From contig JAJEKV010000021.1 of the NCBI GenBank assembly GCA_021234155.1, positions 12,649,760-12,713,759 on the forward strand: DNA of 64,000 nucleotides. The letters are read 5' to 3'. The stretch comes from Isoetes taiwanensis (taxonomy: Eukaryota; Streptophyta; Lycopodiopsida; Isoetales; Isoetaceae). Below, piece after piece: positions 35,481-47,235 of the stretch; the stretch's first letter is position 1; every line of letters starts with the position of its first letter. Under the pieces are notes generated by a model. It ran no database searches and was not told the origin of the DNA. It saw only the letters and a list, made by a program, of their open reading frames with translations. The position numbers and the translations under genes were made by a program.

Positions 35481-37067
35481 TCTTGATCCACCTCAGAATC
35501 TGAAGCCACTTCTGACGTCAACAGTTGCAATGCAACTCTACTACATAGCCAATCGAGCTCTACAATTTGGGAGTTGTGGTATTGTAAAAAGAAGCAAGAA
35601 GCACTGACAGGTTAGTCAAGAGCACGTCATCTCATATCTATTTCACTAACTTTGGTCATTATTAGCATTATTTATTCATTCTATCAATTATTCTACAAAA
35701 TGGTTGATTACTAATGGATGATTAGTTAAGAGTCCTTGATTGGAAATATTATGACAATTCCTTAATAAAGTCATTGCCTGCATGTGGTCAAGTATCATAT
35801 CTGAATTGGTGGATATATGTACTAGTGAAGAGAAAAATAAGAGCCTCCGGCTCTAGTACTCCATCTTGGATAAAGCCAGTGAACTACATGGCCCTAGGAT
35901 GGTGAGAGGGTTTTTTAAGTCATATACCATGGGAGATTCAACATCCTAGACCTAGCAATGTTAATTCTAGTGGATAGCAGTTGTTGTATGTTGTCCTAGA
36001 AAAATGATAGGGGACAATTCAAAAGATCTAAAGGATGAATCCTTAATGGTGCTTTATCCCACAATCCATATCATTCCTCCTCTTCTAGGGATACTCACCC
36101 TCAAACATGTGAAACACCACAAGGAAACGAACCATGGAATTCAATGCTAATTGATATAGATGATATGATATTATGGCTTTCAAGTTTCATCCTCGGTCTT
36201 AAACATGATTTGCTATGAAATCAAAGAACGCAATACACAAAAACTAAGTACTCAAACTACAAATACATAGCTAGAAACCTCATAAATATAGTCTCTACCC
36301 ATTTAGATCCAACTCTCGCGGCTCATGTTTGGCTCAGAGTTTCACTTAAGAACAATATTTTAGGAATTTGGCTCGAAAATCTTTTTCATTAAAAGCATTG
36401 ACAGATTACAAAATTTCCTAATTGTCATAAATCAAAACCATTAGGTCTTTGTCTAGTAACATTTATAACTAATTAATTAATTTTTAAAGCAAGACTAAAA
36501 GTTACAGTGGGTAGGCCCTATCAAAATTCATTGTGTCCGGCATAGTGGCTGAACATAATATGTTCAAGGAAATGCCGAGATATGGAAGCAAACTAACCTC
36601 CAATTCTTTCATAAACTAGCCCAAGGAAAGTTAAGGCAGAGATGGGTTTAGATGCATATGGAAAAATATAATAGGATTCTCTCAAGTAGAACAAGGTTAC
36701 CTTTTACATGATACTTTACATGCTGCTTCCTTCAATGTTTAAACTGCTTCACATGCCAGTATATAAGTGTTTTATCTCCTGGCAAGTCCATCTTGAGTCT
36801 CATTGATTTTGGGGATGATAGAAATGATATTATGATGCTTTTGTACTCCAATCTCAGGTAATCTATCATATCTTGGACTCCAAACATGATTAAGTTTGCT
36901 ATCCGAGCATCCATATATCTACATATCCTAATATCTTAAATACATGTCTGCATTTCCTGTACATTTTATCCAACAAAACTGAACCGCCTACCATGAGAGT
37001 TTTCATTGTGAAAATCACTTCCTGTGGCAAATGGATATCAGAGTAGAATCACACAATGAATCTAATT
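35481..37067. other. Intergenic DNA 3' of the SOSEKI gene
   Basis: AT-rich, no supported gene. The 3' UTR and polyadenylation region of the minus-strand SOSEKI gene should lie in the upper part (about 36700-37067), but no single site could be chosen. Confidence 0.4.
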
Positions 37068-40000
37068 TCAAACATTTTGTTGCTTCCTCGGCATGCTACT
37101 CATAGATGCCCTGGTGCTTCGTTGTCCACGGCAACCTCTCATATGTACCTTTAAAGATTCAGGCTTGAATGTCCTCCCACATTGCCTGCATAGAAAACCA
37201 TCGTAAAGTTGGAAATAACATAGAAACGCCTTAGAAAAGGAGCCTCATACATACGTGCATTCTTGCAAGAATTGTCTGAAATCAGGAGGTGCCACACTTA
37301 TATTAGCAACTTCTTGAAGTGTCTTCTCCCAGTCAAGCTTGCTCCTTCCTGGCGTAAGGGGCCTGCTATCACCGCAGAACCCAGATTAGGCAACAGACAT
37401 CAGAAGGGAATCATGTCAAGCAACTGAAAGCAAGACTTCAAGAATGCCAAACCTGTCATCTCTACTTTTCAATTCCTTTTTAGGAGGGCTCATATCATCC
37501 CAGCATGGAATAGGACTGTCTGGTGATTTTAATGGAATGGTGTCTCTTGAAGCAGAACATTTCACTATAGTAAACATTGGACTTGCATCTTTACGAGTCT
37601 CCTTTGACAATGACCGTGTAAGGAACTTAGTATCATTTGACAACTTCTGCATGGCTGATGGGCTTATGGTCATGTTATTGGTCACATCTTTCCCTTCATC
37701 GTGTTCCTTTGACTTTTTCCCTGGTCTTTCATAATCAGAATCTTCATTGGCAGTCATATTCTTCATGGAAGATCTAGTACCTAGCTGCTTCCTTGCAGAC
37801 TTTGCCTCATTATTTTTGCCTCCTGGTATGGGGCTCCTTAGAATGCATGTATCGCTATTTGGTAATTTAACAAAATCCAGAGCTTGCTGTCTGCCAGAAC
37901 TTCTGCAAATAACATGTCTAAAACTATTAACAACTAGTAACTTGCAAAAGGAAGGTAAATTATACTATTGACACACCTGTCTGGAGGAGAACATTGATTA
38001 GTAGAATTAACCTCTATTTTGAGAAGACTTTCATCTCTACCATTTGGTGGAAGCTCTCTGAACAAGGCTTCTGCACAGCGAATGTTCTTCCTATTGGAGC
38101 TCAATTTGTACTTGTCTCTCACTGGAGATTCATCACAATAGTCTCTAAATTTATTTGGTGCGGACTTTATGCCGTAGGTATTCTCAATTATTTGTTTTGT
38201 TTCCTCCCCTTTGGGGAAATTCTGAGAACTTTTTCTGAGTTTAGTAGGTGTGCACTCTGGCATATCAGCATTGGCAGCATCTTGCTTTATTATGACTGCA
38301 ACATCTTCACATTCCTTGATGTTGGATGAATCTTGAGAACTCTTGCTGACCTCACCTGGTGTGCATCTCTCATCATCGAAATTTGTATATCCTCCATTTT
38401 GGTTTACTGTTGCCTCTTCACATTTTCTCAGATCACATGAAGTGCTTAGATTTGAACCAGACTTCTCAGTTGAAGAGTCTTGGCATCCATCTTTTACCTT
38501 CTGTACAGTTTCAAGACTTGGTTCATAATTCACAGGTGATGGCTTTTCTTTAGCATGCAAATCATGACGGTTTTTCTCTTTCTCAAATATTTGAATGTCT
38601 CTATTATCCACATAACTAGGTTTGCTGGTAAGCTTTGGAAATGACCAATTTTGAGCAATATTCAATTGGCCAATTTGTTGTTCAAGATGTGGAAAACGAA
38701 CAGGGGTCACCTTACTCTGCAATGATGGAGAAGTGAGTGTATCAATACCACCACAAGACAACAACTGGCGGAAAACTATACTGCTGCTGCTAAGTTGCTT
38801 AGGCTTAATACTGGAAACTTGGTCATCAACCAATCTCTTAGAGCTAGACTGATGTTTAATAGGTCTCTTCCTTGTCTCAGGACTCAAGGATTTTTCAACA
38901 ATCTGACAACTGGGTGAAGCAGCTACTTCTTGTGGTTTGTCATCTAACTTTTGGTTCTGAACTTCAGAATTGTCCTTCTTGGAAGTTGGACCATTCTCAT
39001 CTGTTAATTTTCCCTTCTGTTCACTTACTGCATCAATGCTTTCCAGATCTGATACTGGAACCTTATAAACCTTGACATCCACAAAATTTCGGACACTAGA
39101 TTCCTCAGATAAAATGTTATCACTAGACATGTCATTATCTAATATGCATTCATCCCCAGATTTGGCTTGAGAAAGAGTGTCCATAACCTGCCTATTAACG
39201 TTCAAGGCATTGCTGGAGGTCAAGTTACTCTCAGTTCTTCTGTCTGATGTGGACCTGTTAACTTGACAAGCCGGAAACAAGTTCTGTCTTTTATCGTTTT
39301 CATAATTCTCGTTTGCCTTTAAGTTATCACGATTGACTTTCTTTTCTGGAGTTTGGTTTCTAGAAATATCTTCTGGCACCTTTTGCATTTGGCATCTATT
39401 AGAGTGCTCATCTGAGTACTTCTTGGCGGATAATTTGCTACCACATTTGCATTTTCCTGTTTACCAAAAGAAATATATTAGGAACTAGTGCCCTTTGGCT
39501 TGCAATGTGTTTACCAACAGAAATATATTAGGAACTAGTGGCTTGCAGTGAAAGATTGGCTATGAAAATCTTCCTTAAATGCTAACCATGATCTAACATT
39601 TTCCCTGCTAAAATGAACTGACGGCCAAGGAATAATCAAAAGACGCTATATCCTTAGGTGTTCCTTACCTTGCAAATCATAGGAGTTTTCTGATCCTTGA
39701 AGGATGTATTCGTTCCCACAGAAAGGAAAAATTAGGTCCTCGTCAAGCAAATCATGCCAAATATATTCATCCTTGTAACTCCTGGGAAAGGAGATATATA
39801 ATGCTGTACTTAGAACGCATGTTATGTAATGGAACTATAAGCTGAAATGGAGTACCTCTTGTAAGACCATGAGAATGCATACGGCATTCCCTGTCCTCTG
39901 AGCAATGCAAGCCTTTTCTTCACATCTGTAACATGTAAAATTCTACTTCTGCTATAGAATCAATGCAGATAGAAAACATGGCGGATTGAAAGAACTCTGT

Positions 40001-40161
40001 ATCAAAGATTATTCTTTTGGATAACCTATGCATGTAATTTACATCCAGATATTACCCTTCAAACGGAGACCAGCATCTCGGCAATGAGGAACTTCGATCA
40101 AATGCGGCGGCTCCATTCGTCCTCCATGGTTCAAGTAGTATACAATCTGTGCCTCGCCCAT
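37068..40161 (-). CDS. SOK-like: SOSEKI family polarity protein (DUF966), seven exons, about 815 residues
   Basis: Exons on the minus strand: 40161-40056, 39925-39856, 39781-39669, 39456-37977, 37902-37453, 37365-37255, 37185-37068. All introns are GT-AG and phases join without a stop; exon 6 has a TAGCAG acceptor, so it may start 3 nt later. Exons 1-4 encode the N-terminal DIX-like domain: [75 protein letters not shown]. Then comes [13 protein letters not shown]. Exon 4 is long and disordered but holds [14 protein letters not shown] and [10 protein letters not shown], motifs kept in the family. The last exon completes a C2HC finger [26 protein letters not shown] proteins polymerise through the DIX-like domain at cell corners and mark polarity in land plants. 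The finger and length are compatible with a seed-free plant form. The gene appears intact. Confidence 0.93.
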
Positions 40162-41498
40162 GAGCTTCAAATTCAAAAAAGAACAAAATGCAACAACCCA
40201 ACAACGAATGTGGATCTTCAATATTCTACACGCATTGCAAAGCAATTGGCAATAGATGCCTTTTCGATCAGATTGCAAAAGCCGATGAATCCCTTTTCCA
40301 TGCGATTCTTGCTCCGAGGCGGCATACTATTGATCGGCAGGTAAACGGACAAAGCTATGAAAAGGCCGCGGAAAGCAACAAATATGAGTAAAAAAGTCCC
40401 GACTCCATACTGCTGCTCTGCTTCGTTAGTGTTGTTTGTTGCGATGTCAGGCATGGACCAGCCCTGAAATAGTATCAGCTGAACGGTCCAAACCCGTTGT
40501 CCGATTTCGTCCTCCTTGCATTATACTCCTCGGATTCACTATAATCTGCACTTTTTTGAAGATCTCGATAGGGAAAACAAAAAAAGAAGGGAGCCCACAT
40601 AGCAGAAAAGGGCCCTGTAGCTCCTGCCCTACAGAAAAATCACACAGACAGGATTTTTGTCGGCATATTATTCTTCTGTATGTGGTTTATGGTGAAAAAT
40701 CTCAACCCCAGTTTCCAGCCTCCAGTTTTAGTACCAGATCGTCTAGCACCGTGCCAAGTGTAGAATCTTACTGATTGAAATAAATGCGGCCATGAGAGCA
40801 TTAACAATGCCGTTACTGTTTCTGCCATAGCTGATCCGCTGAAACAGAGCAGGGATTATTCTGCTCAGCCCAGATTCGAATTAACAGCGGGCATGGTCTG
40901 GAAAAAAAAGTGTAAAAAACTGCTAGGCCTAGCATATCCCAAAATTAAAAAAATACATTTCCTTTTTTTACTTTTCAGATCCAGAAATAAATAAGAAACA
41001 TCTTCAATTTTTCTAGCATGGTTGTTAGATTTAATTCCATACATATGACACGTTCTGTTAGGTTGTGCATATTAGTCAATGGTGTCGGCACTGAATATGA
41101 CTTGCTTTGTGGATTTAAAAGGAACAATTGTCATTCTCGTCGCTTTCTAACTTAAAAAAAAAGAACATTTGTCATTGCTGCATGGTTCTATATTATTAGC
41201 AATATAAAATATTTAGCAGTAGTCAATCTCAATAGAGCTATTATTATGCCTAATTCAATAGTGAGGCATAAGAACTACAAGTCAATGAAGACAATATCTA
41301 GCATAATTGTACGAGATGGCATAATTTCCAACCCTATTTTATGCTTCGCTCGTGGTGAGAGAGAGTGAATAAGCTTTTATAGATACAGGTATTCTGCCAT
41401 TAGTAAAACTGGGGTAAAAACATGTTTCGTCAATATCTTGAACATCTTATTGACCCCATGGAGTTTATCAAATAATAAATGATTTCCAGAACAATAAG
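40162..41498. other. 5' flank of SOSEKI and intergenic DNA
   Basis: The 5' UTR and promoter of the minus-strand gene should lie here. A GC-richer part at 40240-40840 may be leader sequence. No TATA box could be placed with confidence. Short ORFs at 40084-40774 are considered spurious. Confidence 0.35.
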
Positions 41499-41804
41499 TT
41501 GGATCTACTTCCAACTTGCCGTCAAGAATACGAGACCATGATCAAGACTAGAATGCTCAGAAGGAATGATGCACAAGAAGGTTCAACGATCATGACTGGC
41601 ACAAGAAAACACAGGGCATGGGCAAGAGAGGAATACCATTGGCAAACAACATGGCAAAACATAGTCTTTCACTTAGTGTCAGGATGGTTGTTGTGGTCCA
41701 TCTGGAAGCGTAGAAGATTGTGTGTTTTTAAGGGCTTAGATATTCCTGTTGCTTTGCTAAGGCCTACCATTGTTCTCCGCTTGCTCCTGCCAAGCAACAG
41801 TTAA
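41499..41804 (+). pseudogene. LINE-like RT zinc-binding region fragment
   Basis: A 101-codon frame ends with FHLVSGWLLWSIWKRRRLCV and FKGLDIP. The W..LWSIWKRRN/R..VF pattern is characteristic of the region after reverse transcriptase in plant L1-type LINEs. Only this piece is present. The TTG-initiated frame is not a functional gene. Confidence 0.45.
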
Positions 41805-43330
41805 TCTTTGAGATTTATTTCGGGGTGTTGTCTTATGCATAGGCTGGTGGTCCTACTCAGTGGATCATGATTATCCTCGGAGATTTTAATCCCGCTTTTG
41901 CAGTTGTATCTGTCTTCTGGCTTGGACTTTTGATAAAGTTTGACGTCCTTCCAAAATATGTATATATATTGCTTTAATAGCAACATCCTCTTCTTTTTTA
42001 AGGGATCTATACCTTGATAGATGCAAAAAGCATTTTATTCAAATAAACCCATATTGGAAGCATGATGATCATTTGTTCTAGTCTTAAATTTATTCTTTCC
42101 AAATCCAACTGGGAAAAGCTGGTACCTGCCACCGTCACAATACAAAACACGGGTTAGTCTAGGTGTCCGAAAGTGGAACACAGGTGTCAGTGCTTTATTA
42201 TAAAACCCCCTTGCTATCGGTGTCGAGGATTCTAGAGGAATTTAAGAACTAGTTTAAATCATCCATGCATCTTATGTTCTAGCAGGGCCAGAATATCAAC
42301 TATAGCTTATTCTGAACCACAAAAAATAAAACAGTATTTAAGACTTCCAACCTTGTTATCATATCTTCTGTATACTGATAACTTAATCATTCTTTGAACC
42401 ATGTTGATTATCTCATAGAAGCAAGACAACTCTAGTACAGTCACCAAACCACCAAAAATCGATGAGACCATTATTATAAATCTGACCTGATTGTCATTTG
42501 TTTGTGTTTCCAGCTCCTCCTCTACTTCCATATAGCTCGATTCCCCTATATCATCTGCCATTATATAGAAAATCTGTGTTGTAGGAAAGCACGTCTATTT
42601 CTATTTAGTACTAGAACATACTGATCTGTCTATTTGCTAGCATCAATTTCTCATTCCAGAGGATAAAACGGAGCAATTAATCATAGAATCTAGAAAGAAC
42701 AAAGGATTTTATATAAAATCATTAGATTCAATTACCTTATCACTGGTTGTCTATGTAATCGATATGGGCCTCAGATTCAGGAGATGGATTTCCAGCTTAT
42801 AAATATCTTCTTTTCATGCACCTGCATAACTATTCTGCCAAATTATCTCATTTCTAGATAGAATACAGAAGTATGTTACCTTGAGCAATCGGCAGTGCTA
42901 GGTCAATCCCTTGAGCATCGATTGAACATCAATTTTATTTAGATTAGGTTTCACTGAAGTCATAAGTGCACCACACTAAGAATTGGCATGCTACCAGTGT
43001 GCATATCCATTCGTCTCACATCCTGTAGCCGTCTCCTCCTGTTACAGTTGCCGGATTTTGCCTGTGCGACCATAGGGTCACGAAAATTCCATCATAAATT
43101 TTATAGCCTTTTTTTTAGTCGGTTCTAGCCATATTAGCCATTAGGCATAATTTCCCTTTCCATATTCCTTCTAGATTCTTCTATAAAAATCCTTATAGGC
43201 AGTATTACATGGTTTATAGATAACCATATGGATATGAAGTATAGTAGAGTTCATAGTATTTACCTACTCAGTTGCGAAATGCCTTCTAAAATCCGATGTC
43301 TATAATCTTGTTGTCTTTCCACAGGTGCTC
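41805..43330. other. Intergenic; one weak ORF
   Basis: A minus-strand ORF at 42307-42561 (84 codons, acidic start MADDIGESSYMEVEEELETQ, then a hydrophobic stretch) is unassigned. Nothing else supported. Confidence 0.3.
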
Positions 43331-43651
43331 CTAGGGTGCTGGCATTTTTATTGTTTTGACAACTATATACTTTAACTTGTCCAGATTGAAGCCATTGCTC
43401 ATGAACACCATCAATGTTCTCCCCATTTCATCAAGAAATTCATGAGTATGGTTACATAAATATAAGAGTATTATCACTTGTGCAATTATAAGGTTATAGC
43501 ACTGGCCAATTTTTCTGTTTGATGCCAATTGTATGAATTGTATACACTTGAACGGGAGCAATCTTCTTTTATCAAACCTAGTTGTAATGTATGATCCCTC
43601 TGTTTGGTCAACAACTTGGATATGCCTATTCAAATATGGCTTCTTCCCCAT
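43331..43651 (-). pseudogene. Downstream coding remnant of element C copy 2 (unassigned)
   Basis: A 106-codon frame with HIQVVDQTEGSYITTRFDKR and HTHEFLDEMGRTLMVFMSNG follows the H3-like remnant on the same strand. It looks like protein sequence but matches no retroviral-type domain that could be recognised. It may be gag-like or a captured segment. Confidence 0.3.
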
Positions 43652-43727
43652 GCAGGGTGAAGTACCGGTGGATGACTGCTATTCTGCCATCGATGAGGAG
43701 TAGCAAGTAGTATCTGAGGGCCCTATC

Positions 43728-45381
43728 CTAACCTCCTTGCCGGACTTTTGTTTCTCTCTCCCTGTTTGACCTATGTCTGCCTGCGTACTCGTCTTCTGGG
43801 ACTATGATCAAGTCCCTATGGTCGACAAGTTGAGTTCTAAAATGAGTCAGGTTGACGGCTCCTGCCCCAGCTGGGATTGGTTGCGGTGGTGGAGGAGCTC
43901 GGTTGAAGTGCACTTGTTGTTTCCCCTATGATGCCATTCGTTTTTGGATCGCTATAAATTCTTCCTCCGATGGTAGCTCTTGTTGGGTCATCATGTGCCT
44001 GATTCTATTGTAGGCCTGAAGGTCTGTAGTGGATTGGCCTAGATATGATACCGACTCGCGTACATAAATCGAAAAATCATGTGTTTCTCGATCGATGAAG
44101 TCATCGAGGTCCGATTGCTGCCGTAGGAGATGTCTGGCATGTTCTTGATGTCATGGAGGAGGAGGTATTCTTCGCTTGCCATGATGATAGGGGTCATGCT
44201 TGTGATGCCTAGCCCGAGTGGTGGGGCTATCTGAGTTGCCTGCAAGTCTGCGTCGAACCTGTGGATTTCCTGCTCTACTTGACGTTCTTCTTCGGTGGAA
44301 TCCACTTTGGTTGTGTCCTCAACATCATCATCCTCTTTACCTTCTTCGTCTTTCTCATTTGAGCCTTCATGTTCGAGGCGTAGATGGTCTTCTCCTGTGG
44401 AGCAAAGGGGTTCTATGCTCAAAGGCTGGATGGAAAGTTGCCCTAATTGTGTCTGAGCTCTGTCGCACAAGAACATGGCTAAGGCAACTGTGTAGAAGAA
44501 GTACCTTGGCTTAGGGCTGTCTGGAGGGTTGCCTTGGGTACAAAGAATCCTATGCAGGGAGGCCGTTCCTATAGTGTAGGACCTACCTTTGCTTGAAACT
44601 CTTGCATTACTTTCTAGTAGGTTTTAGGGTATTCTCTTTTGTTGGCCTCTCTCCTTCCACATATGTGACCCTGCGCTCGTGGTAGTACTTTTACACATCG
44701 TACATTTTCATGTATGCCTTGTATTCAGCCAGTTTCTACTTGTACTCCTACTCCTTCTTTAGGATGTATGACTCTCGAGCAGGCTTGCCAGATGTCTTGG
44801 CGTCTGGCTTAGGCCAAGCTGGATATGGTGCGGGTGCGTTGGGTTCTTCCATATCTGCCTCCTCCCTTCTCTGTGCCGAAGATCCCTCTCCCACACTACC
44901 TTGCTCTTGCTAGTTCGGCAACTCCCAAGGATCAACTGAATCTGTATCCGATGATAATGGCAGTTATCTAGCTCACTCTCAGTGATCTTTACCCCAGTGC
45001 TGGGCATCTTCTTTGTCTTCCTTTTGGTTGTCTTCTCTAGAAGCGGGTCTTTAACTTTCTCCGCCCTCTGTCGTGCAAGTTCCTCCCTTTTGGCCATCCT
45101 TCTCTTCTTCTCTTCCCTCTTCCTCCTTTCAATTCTTCTGAGGCAACGGGCCTCTTTCTCTGTGGGTTGCTCATCCTGATCGTTCTCTGCATGATCATCC
45201 TGTTCCTGTGTCTCGGGATTCTGTTCCTGATTCTCCTATGTTTGTTGCTCTTCTTGCTCGTTAGTGAGGTTTGTGGACCTTCATTTCTCCTCTGTTTCTT
45301 GGCCTCTCTCGCATTTTGTTCTGCAACAAGAACTTGGATGCTCGTTGAGAACTTGGACACTGTTTATTTGGTACGAGCCAT
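43728..45381 (-). pseudogene. Histone H3-tail ORF of element C, copy 2 (broken)
   Basis: The ATG at 45381 opens M-A-R-T-K, then TAA where Q5 would be, then T. This is the H3 tail with a nonsense change. Downstream, frames 45037-45360 and 44759-45097 carry ERRKREEKKRRMAKREELAR and KTKKMPSTGVKIT, parallel to the copy 1 charged region. PARESYI and YKAYMK at about 44700-44780 also match copy 1. FFVPKATL, near 44540, may be a trace of the fold segment FLIPRAPF, but no intact H3 fold is visible. Later frames (44039-44476, 43728-43913) are acidic and unassigned. Many stops and frameshifts. Confidence 0.65.
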
Positions 45382-45485
45382 GTTTAATATCACCTCGATC
45401 ACCTCACTGGCGCCCTAAAAGCAGCTTGCAGGCTGGAGCTAGATAACTAAGATGGTGGAATGCAAATGATGTACCCTAATGGGTC

Positions 45486-45493
45486 TATTTATA
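45486..45493 (-). promoter_or_regulatory. Internal TATA box of element C, copy 2
   Basis: TATAAATA on the minus strand, 105 nt before the H3-tail ATG. Copy 1 has the same octamer 109 nt before its ATG, with the same CTATAAATAGA context. Confidence 0.6.
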
Positions 45494-45606
45494 GGGTTGG
45501 GAATTTTAGGGTTTCCACTAGGGTGATCATGTTATCTAACTATTTTAGATTATAAGCGTTTACTTGCTTAGAATCTCTGATTCCCTTAAAATATTTTACT
45601 CCAACT

Positions 45607-45670
45607 ACTCAGGCGTGCGCCAGAGGCTCGACTGAGGTTCTCAGTCAGGTGTTGTGCGCATGGCGTGAGT
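45607..45670 (-). repeat. Leader hairpin 2, element C copy 2
   Basis: The outer arms ACTCACGCCATGCGCA and TGGCGCACGCCTGAGT pair imperfectly. The inner stem GACTGAG-AAC-CTCAGTC pairs perfectly. Same offset from the primer site as hairpin 61908-61970 in copy 1, but different sequence. Confidence 0.7.
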
Positions 45671-45805
45671 ATTCTCCCTTATCTTTTTTTGTTTGTTTTC
45701 TTAGCGATTTTAACGGATGTTCCTGGCTTAAATTTTAATTTTAAGCCGATCTACTCTGTTAGATTACCTATAAATTTTGCTATTTCTGGTCAACTATCAT
45801 CAAGT

Positions 45806-45873
45806 ACTCATGACATGTGCCAGAAGGCCGACTAGGATTCTCGGTATGGTCCCAAGTGCACGGCATGCGTAGT
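45806..45873 (-). repeat. Leader hairpin 1, element C copy 2
   Basis: The outer arms GACTACGCATGCCGTGC and GCACATGTCATGAGTAC pair imperfectly, with a short inner CCGA/TCGG stem. Position matches hairpin 61718-61784 in copy 1. Confidence 0.55.
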
Positions 45874-46044
45874 CTTTCATAACTCCTACATAATCTTATC
45901 TAACCTTCTATACCACAATGGGAAAGAAATTTTTCCCCATTATTCATGGTTCATGCTCGGACTTTAATTCCAAGACTAACGATCTAGACTGTTAATGCTA
46001 CTTGGGAAATGGCCAATGCTCGATCTTGATCTACCAAGGTCATA

Positions 46045-46056
46045 GCTCTGATACCA
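46045..46056 (-). other. Primer-binding site, element C copy 2
   Basis: TGGTATCAGAGC on the minus strand, one base after the LTR end. It is complementary to the 3' end of initiator-Met tRNA, a common plant LTR-element primer. Confidence 0.8.
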
Positions 46057-46135
46057 TTGTGACGTCCCCTGCTCATATACGGTGCCTCGCACATATAGAA
46101 TTGGAGTCCATCACTCCTATCAGCGCATAACTGCT

Positions 46136-46945
46136 CATTAGGTTCTTGATGGTGGGCAAGAACCTGACGAGGAAGAATAGACGCGTCATTCGTCTCGTCT
46201 TCCTCAGAATCTACCTAACTGCGGAAACGCATAAAATATAAGCATACGGCATCACATAAACTATATATCCACCTCGAAGGATGACTGTGACGATTAACTA
46301 TCAGGTCTGGAGCATGTGTTTTGGTTTCATCCAAATCATACTGTCACATTTAAGGGTCTGAATGGGACTTGAACCCACTACCTCTGGAGTGGTAGCTGTG
46401 CATCCTAATCGAATGACAGTGCATCATTAGGTTCTTGATGGTGGGCAAGAACCTGATAGGGAAGAATAGACACGTCATTCGTCCCGTCTCCCTCGGAATC
46501 TACCTAACTGCGGAAGCGCATAAAATATAAGCATATGGCATCACATAAACTATAAAACCACCTCGAAGGGTGACTGTGACAATTAACTATCAGGTCTGGA
46601 GCATGTGATTTGGTTTCATCCAAATCATACTGTCACTTTACCTCAGGAGTGGTAGCTGTGCATCCTAACTGAATGACAGTGCATTATTAGGTTCTTGATG
46701 GTGGGCAAGAACCTGACAGGGAAGAATAGACGCGTCATTCATCCCATCTCCCTCGGAATCTACCTAATTGCGGAAACGCATAAAATATAAGGACATGGCA
46801 TCACATAAATTATATATCCATCTCCAAAGGTGACTGTGACGATTAACTATCAGGTCTGGAGCATGTGATTTGGTTTCATCCAAATCATACTGTCACATTT
46901 AAATGGGACTTAAACCCACTACCTCTGGAGTGGTAGCTGTGACAG
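46136..46945. repeat. Three tandem units (about 288, 260 and 262 bp) inside the LTR of copy 2
   Basis: Each unit starts ATTAGGTTCTTGATGGTGGG and contains ACCTAACTGCGGAA, GATTAACTATCAGGTCTGG and a block TACCTC(T/A)GGAGTGGTAGCTG. Read on the minus strand, that block looks like the anticodon and T arms of a tRNA (CTACCACTCCAGAGGTAG, GGGTTCAAGTCCC). The units combine LTR sequence with this tRNA-like piece and appear amplified together. Confidence 0.8.
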
Positions 46946-46959
46946 TATGATTTGGATAA

Positions 46960-47235
46960 CTCATGCCCTAGTGGTGTGTGCAACTCGTAATAGGATTGGG
47001 GGTCCAGATGGTTGTCGTCACACTCCTATGTTTCAATCCCTTGCAGATCGAGTTCGGTCCGCCCCCAATTCCCCCGGTTGCAAGCCTTCAAAGAGAGGGG
47101 TCCTTGAGGGGAGGATAGTGTGACGATTAACTATCAGGTCTGGAGCGGGTGATTTGGTTTCATCTAAATCGGCCTTTCCGGTTAGGATGCACAGCTACCA
47201 CTCTATAGGTAGTGGGTTCAAGTCCCATTCATACC
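46960..47235 (+). mobile_element. tRNA-derived SINE-like insertion in the LTR of copy 2
   Basis: CCCTAGTGGTGTGTGCAACTC (A-box-like) and GTTTCAATCCC (B-box-like) lie about 50 bp apart. The same GATTAACTATCAGG phrase and a second GGGTTCAAGTCCC B-box at about 47214 follow. The sequence interrupts the LTR relative to the LTR at 60.4-61.5 kb. A Pol III SINE or tRNA pseudogene assembly is likely; ends not resolved. Confidence 0.45.

Noticed and set aside
39456-40161. TTG/CTG-initiated ORF extending upstream of the SOSEKI ATG
   Set aside because: The extension contains intron or leader sequence with no similarity to the family; the ATG at 40161 lies directly before the conserved AQIVYYL strand.
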